The translations under genes and the position numbers were made by a program. From the NCBI GenBank assembly GCA_013815385.1, contig JACDGL010000006.1, positions 1 through 64,000 on the forward strand: a DNA stretch of 64,000 nt. Direction: 5' to 3'. The stretch's first letter is position 1; every line of letters starts with the position of its first letter. Positions 15,580 to 23,949 of this stretch are shown in pieces. The stretch is from Taibaiella sp. Its GTDB lineage: Bacteria; Bacteroidota; Bacteroidia; Chitinophagales; Chitinophagaceae. Under the pieces are notes generated by a model. That model saw only the letters and a program-made list of their open reading frames with translations. It searched no databases and had not been told where the DNA came from.

Positions 15580-17122
15580 ATGCTGGTAAAGGTTTTCGGT
15601 AGCGCGGTATATGGCGTAGAGGCTATAACAATAACTATAGAGGTGGACCTGGTAATAGGTTCACAGCCCGGCTATTTTATAGTAGGCCTGCCCGATAATG
15701 CAGTGAAGGAAAGCGTGGAGCGGGTATTATCATCAATAAAAAATAACGGTTTTGAAAGGCCGCGCCATAAGGTAGTAGTGAATATGGCGCCGGCTGATAT
15801 AAAAAAGGCAGGCTCGGCCTACGACCTTCCCATAGCAATAGGCATGCTGGCAGCTACAGGCCAGTTACCTCCTGAGAACCTGCATGAGTATATAATAATG
15901 GGCGAGCTGTCGCTGGATGGGTCAGTGCAACCTGTAAAGGGCGCATTGCCGATTGCCATACAGGCGCGTGCGGAAAAGTTTAAAGGGTTGATAGTGCCAA
16001 AGGCTAATGCGCGCGAGGCTGGCATGGTGAATAACCTGGAAGTGTACGGAGTAGAGCATATCAATGAGGTGATCGGCTTTTTTAATAAAAGCAAAACACT
16101 GCAGCCCACCCAGGTAAATACAAGAGAAGAATTTTTTGATGCGCAGGCAATATTTGATGTAGACTTCAGTGAAGTAAAGGGGCAGGAAAATGTGAAGCGG
16201 GCGCTGGAGATAGCAGCAGCAGGGGGCCATAATGCTATACTGATAGGGCCGCCCGGCGCAGGAAAAACAATGCTTGCCAAGCGGCTGCCTACCATACTGC
16301 CGCCGCTATCGCTTCAGGAAGCGCTGGAGACCACCAAGATACATTCTGTGGCAGGCAAGCTGCCGGTAAATACATCGCTTATAGCGCGCAGGCCTTTCAG
16401 GTCACCGCATCATACCATCAGCGATGCAGCGCTGGTAGGCGGTGGCGGTATACCACAACCGGGCGAAATATCACTAGCGCATAACGGGGTGTTGTTCCTT
16501 GATGAGCTGCCTGAATTTAAACGTTCGGTGCTGGAGGTAATGCGGCAGCCAATGGAAGAGCGGAAGGTGTATATCGCGGGCAAAAGTAAGCATAGATTTT
16601 CCTGCCAGCTTTATGCTGATAGCGTCTATGAACCCCTGCCCTTGCGGTTATTTCAATCACCCCGAAAAGGAATGTACCTGCAACCCCATGATGGTGCAGA
16701 AGTACCTGAACAAGATATCTGGCCCGCTTCTTGACAGGATAGATTTGCATGTAGAAGTAACGCCAGTTTCCTTCAATGAATTGTCATCGCAGCGTACGGC
16801 AGAAGCCAGCATAGATGTACGGGCGAGAGTATTAAAAGCGCGCGCTATACAAGATAAGCGTTTCGAAGACCATCCGGGTATCTACAGCAATGCACAAATG
16901 GGCAGCAAGCTGCTGAAGGAAATATGTGTAATAAACAGTGTAGGGCAAAACCTGTTGAAGACGGCAATGGAGCGGCTTAATCTATCGGCCCGCGCATATG
17001 ACCGAATATTAAAAGTAGCAAGAACAATTGCCGACCTTGCAGATAGCGGGGATATAAGGCCGGAACACCTGGCTGAAGCAATACAATACCGTAGCCTTGA
17101 CCGTGAAGGATGGGCGGGATAA
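15580..17122 (+). pseudogene. comM: ComM/YifB-type Mg-chelatase-like AAA+ ATPase, frameshifted
   Basis: The gene spans 1543 nt, about the normal 512 codons, but is split by one frameshift at about 16570. Frame 1 (from ATG 15580) gives the N-terminal Lon-like domain, Walker A GPPGAGKTMLAKRL and Walker B LFLDELPEF, and stops at 16734 in a nonsense tail. Frame 2 contains the correct continuation: ISRAKVSIDFPAS, MLIASMNPCPCGYF with the zinc-finger-like cysteines, GPLLDRIDLHVEV, and the C-terminal AAA lid to 17122. Bases 16564-16573 read AAGGTGTATA where KVTIS is expected, so two bases are missing or one is extra. ComM is a branch-migration helicase for natural transformation. Both halves lack other damage, so the lesion is recent or a sequencing error. 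Confidence 0.85.
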
Positions 17123-17147
17123 GTACATAAAGTAATATGCAGGAAAA

Positions 17148-19034
17148 ATGACGAAGAACAGACAAATGTGGGAACAACATCTTGAAGCCTCTCAGCGTAT
17201 AGCGCGCTTAGGTAGTTGGGAAATAGACCTCACCTTGCCTGACGATACTCCCGGCGCGTGGTTTACATCAGATGAGACCTATAGGATATTACAAGTGGAT
17301 AAGGATGAATGTGAATTGAACAGCACATTATTTTACGCGCGGGTACACCCTGACGATGTGGGTTCGTTGAAAGAAAAACTATACTCCACACTTAAGGAAC
17401 GCAGCCAGTTCGAGGCGCAGCACCGCATAGTATGGCCTGACGGCACGGAGCGGGTAGTATATGAGCGCGCGGAAATTGAGTATGACGAGACCAGCGGCAG
17501 GGGAATAAAGATGATAGGCACGCTACAGGATATTACCGAACGGGTAATGGCAGAGAACAGGCTGAAGGAAGCGAATAAAGAGCTGAGCATGCTATTTGCC
17601 AATATGCAGGAGGTGTACTATTCTGTAGACCTTACGAAGCAGAGGCACATACAGGTATCTGATGCCTGCGAAAAAGTATACGGCTACACGGCAGAAGATT
17701 TTCTGAATAACAACAACCTTTGGATAGATGTAGTATTGCCCGAAGACAAGCATATATTGTATGATAATTTTCCGGCCATGGCTTTAGGTAAGCCTTTCTC
17801 ACAGGCATATCGTATACGCCACAAGAACGGAGAGATACGCTGGCTGGAATCCCGATTGAGCCCTACGCTTAACGCAGATGGCCTGCTGGTACGACTGGAT
17901 GGGGTAACAACAGATATAACGGAAAGCAAGAATGCGGAGCAGGTGCTAATGAAAAGCGAAAGTAAATTTCGCTCACTGATCCAGAACAGTTCAGATGCCA
18001 TAACGGTAATAGATGCAAATGAGAAGATGATATTTGCAAGCGATTCGCTTTACCGTATTACCGGCTTTACAGAAGAAGAAACAATGGGGACGGATAGTAT
18101 TATTTTTATGCATCCCGATGATAGGCCCGGAGCAGTTAAGATCAAGGAATATATATTAACCCATCCGGGAGTGACGAGGGAATACACCTACAGGCGATTA
18201 AAAAAAGACGGCACCTACCTTTGGGCAGAAATCCTGATAACAAATATGATCGATGACCCCGCTGTAGCCGGAATAGTTATTAACTTCCGCGACATCACTG
18301 AATGGAAAAACCAACAAGACGAACTGCGGGCATTGAACATAGAACTAAAAAAATCGAATAAGCAACTGGATAGTTTTGTATATAGTATATCTCACGATCT
18401 GCGTTCTCCAATTACCTCCATGCTGGGCATACTGAACCTGGCAGAAATGGATACAAATGATGCAGAATTACTTTGCAAGCTCTCTATGCTAAGGGATTGC
18501 AATACGCGTCTCGATCACTTTATACAGGATATATTTACTTTCTTCCGTAATGCACGCACAGAGGTAACATTAGAGCGTGTAGCGCTTGACGAAATGCTTA
18601 ATGAAGTAGTAGGTGATCTGCGTACGGTGTATGCTGCTGATCTCGAAAACAAAAAGCTGCGTATAGAGACCAATGTGCGTGGAGCGGACAAATTACATTC
18701 TGATAAAGGGAGAATAAGAGTAGTGCTTAATAAACTGATAGCAAAAGCAATACGATATGCCGACCATAAAAAAACCGATCCTTGTATTGAAGTAACGATA
18801 AGTGTAAATGAAAAAGGGGCAGAAATATTAATTAAGGATAACGGTATAGGAATAGCAGAAGAGCACCACCTGAAAGTGTTTGAAATGTTTAGCCGGGTAT
18901 CTAAAAAATCCATAGGCTCAGGCCTGGGGCTTTATATAGTGAAGGAGACAATAATGAAGCTGAAAGGAAGTATAGAGCTAAGATCGGGTTTAGGGAATGG
19001 CGCAGAATTTCATATCTTTCTCCCGCAGATGTAA
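17148..19034 (+). CDS. PAS-domain sensor histidine kinase (cytosolic), N-box abnormal
   Basis: A 628-residue soluble kinase with no membrane segments. Three PAS/PAC units lie at about 10-132, 145-260 and 270-388, followed by a HisKA domain with phospho-acceptor His416 (SISHDLRSP) and a HATPase domain with G1 DNGIGI (564-569) and G2 GSGLGL (590-595). The N-box reads VLNKLIAKAIRY, with Lys529 and Lys533 at the two conserved Asn positions; the second Asn normally binds Mg-ATP. Autokinase activity may therefore be weak or absent. It is followed, after 28 nt, by a single-domain response regulator that is its likely partner. The signal sensed is unknown. Confidence 0.9.
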   Translation: MTKNRQMWEQHLEASQRIARLGSWEIDLTLPDDTPGAWFTSDETYRILQVDKDECELNSTLFYARVHPDDVGSLKEKLYSTLKERSQFEAQHRIVWPDGTERVVYERAEIEYDETSGRGIKMIGTLQDITERVMAENRLKEANKELSMLFANMQEVYYSVDLTKQRHIQVSDACEKVYGYTAEDFLNNNNLWIDVVLPEDKHILYDNFPAMALGKPFSQAYRIRHKNGEIRWLESRLSPTLNADGLLVRLDGVTTDITESKNAEQVLMKSESKFRSLIQNSSDAITVIDANEKMIFASDSLYRITGFTEEETMGTDSIIFMHPDDRPGAVKIKEYILTHPGVTREYTYRRLKKDGTYLWAEILITNMIDDPAVAGIVINFRDITEWKNQQDELRALNIELKKSNKQLDSFVYSISHDLRSPITSMLGILNLAEMDTNDAELLCKLSMLRDCNTRLDHFIQDIFTFFRNARTEVTLERVALDEMLNEVVGDLRTVYAADLENKKLRIETNVRGADKLHSDKGRIRVVLNKLIAKAIRYADHKKTDPCIEVTISVNEKGAEILIKDNGIGIAEEHHLKVFEMFSRVSKKSIGSGLGLYIVKETIMKLKGSIELRSGLGNGAEFHIFLPQM

Positions 19035-19062
19035 AACATTTGCTTTAAAAACGAACGCTATT

Positions 19063-19464
19063 ATGCTGGCAGACCATGTGAAAAAAGTACTCGTAATAGA
19101 TGATTCGGAGGTAGACCGGTTTATTGCTGAGCGGGTAATGAAAAAAAGCGGCTTTGCAGATGAGATAGTTACCATCAACGGAGGCCAAGATTCATTGGCC
19201 TATCTATTATCGTTTGATGCAGACCCATCCGGCCTGCCCGAACTGATATTCCTGGATATAAGGATGCCGGAGATGGATGGGTTCGAATTTCTGGACCGAT
19301 TTATATCGTTGCCGGAAAACATTATAAAAAACATAACAGTGGTAATGCTTTCCTCATCCACTCATCCTGATGACCAAAGGAGAGCAAAAGAAATATCTTG
19401 TGTAAAAGGGTTCATAGATAAGCCCATCAGCCAGGATAAATTACAGCAGATGATGACGGGCTAA
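19063..19464 (+). CDS. Single-domain response regulator (Rcp/CheY-like)
   Basis: A 133-residue receiver domain without an output domain. Acidic pocket: VLVIDDSEVD. Phospho-acceptor: LIFLDIRMPEMDG. Switch Ser/Thr: VVMLSSSTHP. Conserved Lys: GFIDKPIS. The ATG at 19063 is chosen because 22 additional upstream codons (from 18997) overlap the kinase gene and are not receiver-like. It is co-oriented with, and 28 nt after, the PAS kinase, so it probably receives phosphate from that kinase or relays it to another protein. Long insertions between the acidic and Asp blocks resemble Rcp1-type regulators. Confidence 0.9.
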   Translation: MLADHVKKVLVIDDSEVDRFIAERVMKKSGFADEIVTINGGQDSLAYLLSFDADPSGLPELIFLDIRMPEMDGFEFLDRFISLPENIIKNITVVMLSSSTHPDDQRRAKEISCVKGFIDKPISQDKLQQMMTG

Positions 19465-19489
19465 TCTATTCGTTTCCCATTAGTAAGCA

Positions 19490-20080
19490 TTATTTATTCC
19501 ATACTATTCGGTCTGTAATGGGTGTAGCTCTTTTTCCTTCACGTGCCGGCTCATCGGTATAGCCCAGGTATAGCAGGCCCATTACCATATCATGCTCTGC
19601 GAGTTGCAGGTGTTGGTGCAGCGCTTTGTGATGTGTAAATCCGCCGCTGCTCCAGAAAGAGGCTATACCCATAGCCGTAGCACCAATTAAAATATTTTGT
19701 ACAGCAGCAGCGCACGCTGCTATTTCTTCCAGTAAAGGTATTTTAGGATTTTCGCCACGCTTCATTACCGCTATTACCATGTGCGATGCTTGCCCCATTG
19801 CTTGCTGTAGCTTTGCATATGTTTCAGGGTTATAAGTTTCAGCGGGTGTATGGGTCTTATGCAGTTCAGCATGTTCGGTGCCAAAATCGATGAGCGACTG
19901 ACCGGTGTAAATAATGAAATGCCACGGCTGGGTACGGCCATGTGTAGGCGCCCAGTTAGCCAACTCCAGCAGGGCATCCATATTTTCCTGCGAAATTTTG
20001 TTGCCATTCATAGAGGCAGCCTTTGTGCTGCGCCGTTCTTTTATAACCGCGCTTACTGTTTCAAATTTATTATGTGCCAT
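19490..20080 (-). CDS. Nitroreductase-family flavoprotein
   Basis: A 196-residue protein of the FMN-dependent nitroreductase fold: ERRSTK near the N-terminus (flavin-phosphate binding), ANWAPTHGRTQPWHF, and the C-terminal IGATAMGIASFWSSGG and LLYLGYTDEPAREGKR blocks. These enzymes use NAD(P)H to reduce nitro-aromatics, quinones or flavins; the substrate here is unknown. An ATG at 20110 would extend the frame by 10 codons, but a promoter (TTTG at 20118-20115, 20 nt, GATATTTG at 20094-20087) puts the transcript start almost on the ATG at 20080, so that start is preferred. Confidence 0.88.
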   Translation of the reverse strand: MAHNKFETVSAVIKERRSTKAASMNGNKISQENMDALLELANWAPTHGRTQPWHFIIYTGQSLIDFGTEHAELHKTHTPAETYNPETYAKLQQAMGQASHMVIAVMKRGENPKIPLLEEIAACAAAVQNILIGATAMGIASFWSSGGFTHHKALHQHLQLAEHDMVMGLLYLGYTDEPAREGKRATPITDRIVWNK

Positions 20081-20086
20081 AGCGCG

Positions 20087-20118
20087 CAAATATCGCTTAG
20101 TAATACCCAACCAGCAAA
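20087..20118 (-). promoter_or_regulatory. Promoter of the nitroreductase gene, near-leaderless
   Basis: Minus strand: TTTG (20118-20115), 20 nt, GATATTTG (20094-20087; one mismatch to TAnnTTTG), six bases before the ATG at 20080. Confidence 0.6.
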
Positions 20119-20130
20119 TGATAAAATGAA

Positions 20131-20159
20131 AAGAGCCGTTCCTGAGTGGAACGGCTCTT
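20131..20159 (-). terminator. Rho-independent terminator of the tyrosine-rich T9SS protein gene
   Basis: Perfect 12-bp stem AAGAGCCGTTCC / GGAACGGCTCTT with a 5-nt loop. Read on the minus strand it is followed by TTCATTTTAT and lies 23 nt after the stop at 20182. Confidence 0.85.
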
Positions 20160-20181
20160 AATAATATTTAATGAGTATTAA

Positions 20182-21615
20182 TTAATGTGCTACTGTAAAG
20201 AGCTTAGTAAGATCCCCATGCTCACCGGCTACACGTATCAGGTAGTTACCGGCAGGGTATTGTGATACAGAAAGACTGTTGTGCGATGCAGTGCCTGTAT
20301 TAGCCTTCCACTGGCTCCATACACGGCCGCTCATATCGTATATAGAAATAGTGGCAGATTCTGCATTGTCCCATGTCAGGTCTATATTCACCAGATTAGA
20401 GCCCGGGCAGGGATATACTTTGATCAATCCGGTTGTTTTGGCAACGTTAGGGGTGTTGACTGTGATAGTCTGGTAATAATACTTGTTTCGGCTATCATTA
20501 ATTGCCGATTCATAAAAGCCGCCGCTTCCAGAACCTGCGTTCCAGGTGCCTGTGGCATAATAAGAGATCGTACCGTCAGCATTGTAAGAAGCAGTATCTC
20601 TTCCTAAAGGACTCCAGGGTATAGTGCTACCGGATGTATACTTATTAATATCTGTACGTGTTTGCAACCCGGTGCTATTATAAGCGTAAGCATAAGCATA
20701 GTAATTAACCCAAGTGCTGGTCATGCCGCTCCATGATCTGCTACTATCGAGTAAAAGCACCGAACCTGCATATGTATAGGTGTGGTATGTATTATTAACC
20801 CATGCAGTGCCGGACATGTTCCTCCTTTTAAAGGTATCAGCTATCGTGTGATAGCTGCCATCGTATTTATACAGGTCTTCAGAAGAATAATACCAGGTAG
20901 TACCAAAATATCCGTAGGTAATCGTTGAATCTGGTTTAAAACCCGCATTCAGATAGTATTTAACCTGTGTATTGTTCTTATAGCTACTACTAGATGTACT
21001 GTAGGTTTGGTACACATACATGGTGATGTTGTTATGCGTATCGTATGTATAAGTATACAGATAACCCCTGTTGCCATTATTAAAGTTGGTAAATGTATCG
21101 GTAAGCACATTGCCTGAAGCATCATAGGTATAGCCGCTTCTGTTACTATCTATCCATGTAGAAGCAGCCCAGACTGAATAAACAGACTTAGTGATCCTGT
21201 TCCCGGCATCATATGCATAGGCATATCTGTACGCATTATTCCAGGTTTTTGCGCCGGTATCATAATTTTGAGTAATAGCTGCGGTAAGGTTAGTACTGCC
21301 ATCATAGGAAGCAGATGTACGGGTAATGTAGTTTGGTTTCAGAAGTGCAACACTAGTACCGAGCCATCTTATATAGGTAGCAGAGTCATATTTCCCCTGA
21401 TAAGTCCAGTTGTTATAGGAAAGTGTACCTGTATTTACTTCTAAACCTGTATGCGCGCCTGAGTATACGTATTGTAATGAGTCACAATGGACCCAGAAAG
21501 TGCCGGTTATGCCTCCTGTATCTCTTTCAGAAGCGATAAGCCTTGTAACTGTTTGTGCATTGCTAGCCAAAGTGCCAGCCAGAAGGGTTGCAGTGAGTAA
21601 AAATTTTAGTTTCAT
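20182..21615 (-). CDS. Tyrosine-rich secreted protein with T9SS type A sorting domain
   Basis: A 477-residue protein with a signal peptide (1-20, cleavage near SNAQT). The body is strikingly rich in Tyr, Thr, Ser and Asn, with repeated YAYAYDAGN / YTYDASGN / YTYTYDTHNN units reminiscent of YD or RHS-like beta-strand repeats. The last 75 residues are a T9SS type A sorting domain (VYPCPGSNLVNIDL, YDMSGRVW, GNYLIRV, ending LFTVAH); the usual YPNP is YPCP here. It is predicted to be exported to the cell surface. It is monocistronic with its own terminator at 20131. Function is unknown. Confidence 0.87.
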   Translation of the reverse strand: MKLKFLLTATLLAGTLASNAQTVTRLIASERDTGGITGTFWVHCDSLQYVYSGAHTGLEVNTGTLSYNNWTYQGKYDSATYIRWLGTSVALLKPNYITRTSASYDGSTNLTAAITQNYDTGAKTWNNAYRYAYAYDAGNRITKSVYSVWAASTWIDSNRSGYTYDASGNVLTDTFTNFNNGNRGYLYTYTYDTHNNITMYVYQTYSTSSSSYKNNTQVKYYLNAGFKPDSTITYGYFGTTWYYSSEDLYKYDGSYHTIADTFKRRNMSGTAWVNNTYHTYTYAGSVLLLDSSRSWSGMTSTWVNYYAYAYAYNSTGLQTRTDINKYTSGSTIPWSPLGRDTASYNADGTISYYATGTWNAGSGSGGFYESAINDSRNKYYYQTITVNTPNVAKTTGLIKVYPCPGSNLVNIDLTWDNAESATISIYDMSGRVWSQWKANTGTASHNSLSVSQYPAGNYLIRVAGEHGDLTKLFTVAH

Positions 21616-21827
21616 AAATTACTAAATTATAGGTTTGAATAGTATTTAATTATTAAGAACGTGTAAGTTATGGATATTTTTTTTGAAATTATTAACATTT
21701 AGATAAAATTGGCGTTCATTGTTATTTCATCTGTTAACGCATTTTTGCTGAAAATAGCCTTATAAGAGAAACTGATAATCGAATTGCATGTAGGTACATA
21801 CATTTGTATTATAAAACATAACAAAAA

Positions 21828-22427
21828 ATGAAAAAAGTATTTATTCTTTCGCTGCTTGTATTAGCACAAGTGGCAGCAATTGCCCAAACCAAAGGCACAC
21901 CTATAAAGTGGAGCGTGGATGTAGCACATAGTAATGTGAAATTCTCTGTTACCCATCTTACCGTATCTACCGTAGATGGAACCTTCAAAATATTCAATGG
22001 TGAGGTAACTACAGTAAACAACGACTTTAACAACGCAAGCATCAACTATACTGTAGATGTAAAGAGCATTAATACCGATAACGAAAAACGTGACGGGCAT
22101 TTAAAAAGCGATGATTTCTTTAATGCAGAGAAATATCCTAATATGACATTTAGCAGTACCTCTTTCAAAAAAGTAAAAGGCAACGTATATAGCCTGGAGG
22201 GTAACCTGACAATAAGGGATGTAACTAAAAAGGTAAAATTTGCTGTTGTATATGGCGGAAGCGTTAAAGATCCCTATGGTAATACTAAAGCAGGGTTTAA
22301 GGCATCGGGCAAAATAAGCCGCAAAGCCTATAACCTGAAATGGAGCGCGCTTACAGAAGCGGGTGGTGCAGTAGTAGGTGATGAGGTAACCATCAATCTG
22401 AATATAGAATTACAAAAAGCAAAATAA
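21828..22427 (+). CDS. YceI-family periplasmic lipocalin-like protein
   Basis: A 199-residue protein: signal peptide (1-19, cleavage near AIAQ), then a single YceI beta-barrel domain. Family features include WSVDVAHSNVKFSVTHL, DGHLKSDDFFNAEKYPNMTF, LTIRDVTKKV and the closing GDEVTINLNIE. YceI proteins bind polyisoprenoid-like lipids in the periplasm. A TACATTTG -7 box lies at 21799-21806, 21 nt upstream of the ATG. Monocistronic, with a palindromic terminator after it. Confidence 0.93.
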   Translation: MKKVFILSLLVLAQVAAIAQTKGTPIKWSVDVAHSNVKFSVTHLTVSTVDGTFKIFNGEVTTVNNDFNNASINYTVDVKSINTDNEKRDGHLKSDDFFNAEKYPNMTFSSTSFKKVKGNVYSLEGNLTIRDVTKKVKFAVVYGGSVKDPYGNTKAGFKASGKISRKAYNLKWSALTEAGGAVVGDEVTINLNIELQKAK

Positions 22428-22455
22428 GAGTTTTTCATAAGGTGGTTTTAATAGG

Positions 22456-22479
22456 AATGGCGCTCATATGAGCGCCATT
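22456..22479. terminator. Bidirectional palindromic terminator
   Basis: Perfect palindrome AATGGCGCTCAT / ATGAGCGCCATT with T-rich sequence on the right (TTATTTTTAT). It lies between the convergent YceI and DUF4406 genes. Confidence 0.75.
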
Positions 22480-22529
22480 TATTTTTATGGTGGTAGGTGA
22501 TAGCCTTAAAACAGCTATCGAGAGATCGG

Positions 22530-22820
22530 TTAATGATATACAACATTCATACCCAGGCGTATTGCTATATCGCGTTCCAGCTGTGCACCGCGGCTTTCCT
22601 GCCAACAGGGTAGCAGATGAACCTCTTCGCAATCGAGCATATGACGAATATTTTCACGGGTTATATCTTCCCAGTTTGAGTTTTCCTGTTCCAGGTAGTC
22701 GGGGCTCACAACTTTATAACCTTTACCTGAAAGATCATTGGCTGCGCGACTGAATTTTTCTTTAACCTGGTGTTGCGGTAGCCCAGTCACTTTTCCCGCT
22801 ATGAATATTTTCTTGCCCAT
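22530..22820 (-). CDS. DUF4406 protein (nucleoside 2-deoxyribosyltransferase-like), phage-associated
   Basis: A 96-residue protein beginning KKIFIAGKVTGLPQ, with PDYLEQENSNWED and a HLLPCWQESRGAQLERDIA block. This is the DUF4406 pattern (Rossmann-like fold related to nucleoside deoxyribosyltransferases, with SRGA.lE.diA near the putative active site). Such genes are frequent in early regions of phages. It is the last gene of the minus-strand Mu-like early operon. Enzymatic activity is untested; nucleotide metabolism is inference. Confidence 0.85.
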   Translation of the reverse strand: MGKKIFIAGKVTGLPQHQVKEKFSRAANDLSGKGYKVVSPDYLEQENSNWEDITRENIRHMLDCEEVHLLPCWQESRGAQLERDIAIRLGMNVVYH

Positions 22821-22901
22821 ATAATTACGTTTAAACGATAATAAATTTCAGTACACCGGTCTTTTAAACAGTAATAAAACCGTTCCACGCCAAATTAAAT
22901 G

Positions 22902-23045
22902 CTACTGATCAAGAGCAGAGCTCCGGGTTTGCCAAATGGTAAGGAGGTTTATAGGGGCTGGCCGTTTGCGCTTATGCATACTGTGGAGATTACTGTAGAA
23001 AGTAATAAGCATATCGTGTTTCTTTTGCCTTCTGCTCTTTTTCAT
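22902..23045 (-). CDS. Possible small basic phage protein
   Basis: A 47-codon frame beginning MKKSRRQKKHDMLIT and ending ALDQ, strongly basic, located 25 nt after the Gam stop and on the same strand as the early phage operon. It fills the otherwise unexplained 250-nt gap between Gam and the DUF4406 gene. No homology was recognised; support is position and orientation only. Confidence 0.4.
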   Translation of the reverse strand: MKKSRRQKKHDMLITFYSNLHSMHKRKRPAPINLLTIWQTRSSALDQ

Positions 23046-23070
23046 GTAGTATATTTTAATGGTTATGTGT

Positions 23071-23589
23071 TTAGTTATCACTTCCGGTTTTCAAGGATAT
23101 GAAGAATAGGTCGTCCTGTATTACCTGCAGGCCTATACCGGGTAGCCGCATGGCTATATCTTCCCGGCTGCGGTCGTTAATAAGCAGGTCTTTCGCAGGC
23201 TCTTCCGTATTCCTTATATATTGGGGCAATTGTTCTTTCAGTTTTTCAATGGCGTGCTGCCAACTGATGCCGGGTATGGTAGCCAGCTTGGGCGTACCCA
23301 GCCTAAAGCCAAGTGTGCCATAAGCAGTATGTATGCTGCGGCGTGTGCTGAAAAGGGATTGCTTTTGCTCGCGGCAGTAAGTTTCTACCACAGCCAGGGC
23401 ATCGGTCTTTTTGCGGGTGAGGAATGTAAGCTCGCCGGAGTACTTATTCTTTATTAACTCCATTTCAGATGCCAGCTTGTTATTGATCTCTTCTTCGCGC
23501 AGGTGGGCATTCGCATAGCGTGCCAGCGCTTCATCAAACTGGGCAGATGTGATGTATTCGGGAATTTTCTTACTGATTCTTTTAGACAT
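23071..23589 (-). CDS. gam: Host-nuclease inhibitor protein Gam (Mu-like)
   Basis: A 172-residue protein, close to the 174 of phage Mu Gam. It has an N-terminal helical pair (YANAHLREEEINNKLASEME), and the Gam core FRLGTPKLATIPGISW, PQYIRNTEEPAKDLL and a C-terminal beta hairpin (GIGLQVIQDDLFFIS). Mu Gam binds DNA ends as a Ku-like dimer and protects them from host exonucleases. It sits in the minus-strand early operon behind MuB, the DnaA-like protein and a 111-residue protein, matching the Mu early-gene layout. Confidence 0.92.
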   Translation of the reverse strand: MSKRISKKIPEYITSAQFDEALARYANAHLREEEINNKLASEMELIKNKYSGELTFLTRKKTDALAVVETYCREQKQSLFSTRRSIHTAYGTLGFRLGTPKLATIPGISWQHAIEKLKEQLPQYIRNTEEPAKDLLINDRSREDIAMRLPGIGLQVIQDDLFFISLKTGSDN

Positions 23590-23613
23590 TTCTTTCAGGT
23601 TTATAGGTATAGT

Positions 23614-23949
23614 TTAGCAGGGAAGTTTATTGCTGTACTGGTCTATCTGCCCCAGCATGGCCTTTACGATAATGCTTGCGTATTTATCATGTTTCAGGCT
23701 AAGCACATCCCAGAGCTGGCGAAAGGCAACCGCCTCGGTGCCGCTCATATTCAGCGTATACAGGTCTTGCGAGCGCTGCATTTTTTTGGTTAGCTGCTGT
23801 TGCAGGTCGGCCAGGTAAGCACGCATCAGCTGCTCATGCTCGGTTTCGGGCTTCAGTTGCTGCAGCATATCGGTGCATACCGAGTGCAATGCCTCCAGCC
23901 GGTCGTGGTTGATGCGAATCTTAACAGCGCTGTTTAGTCTTTTAGCCAT
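23614..23949 (-). CDS. Hypothetical phage early protein
   Basis: A 111-residue, all-helical, soluble protein (LNSAVKIRINHDRLEAL, YLADLQQQLTKKMQ, LWDVLSLKHDKYASI). No motif was recognised. Its start overlaps the end of the DnaA-domain gene by 16 nt, and the Gam gene starts 24 nt after its stop, so it is an integral member of the early operon. Helical composition suggests a DNA- or protein-binding accessory role, which is inference. Confidence 0.75.
   Translation of the reverse strand: MAKRLNSAVKIRINHDRLEALHSVCTDMLQQLKPETEHEQLMRAYLADLQQQLTKKMQRSQDLYTLNMSGTEAVAFRQLWDVLSLKHDKYASIIVKAMLGQIDQYSNKLPC

Noticed and set aside
16600-16740. Programmed ribosomal frameshift in comM
   Set aside because: No slippery heptamer or downstream pseudoknot was evident at the shift point; a simple indel or sequencing error is more likely.
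22899-23102. 67-residue plus-strand frame opposite the early phage operon
   Set aside because: Antisense to the operon, no RBS or promoter, and no recognisable composition; the minus-strand 47-codon frame is slightly better placed.
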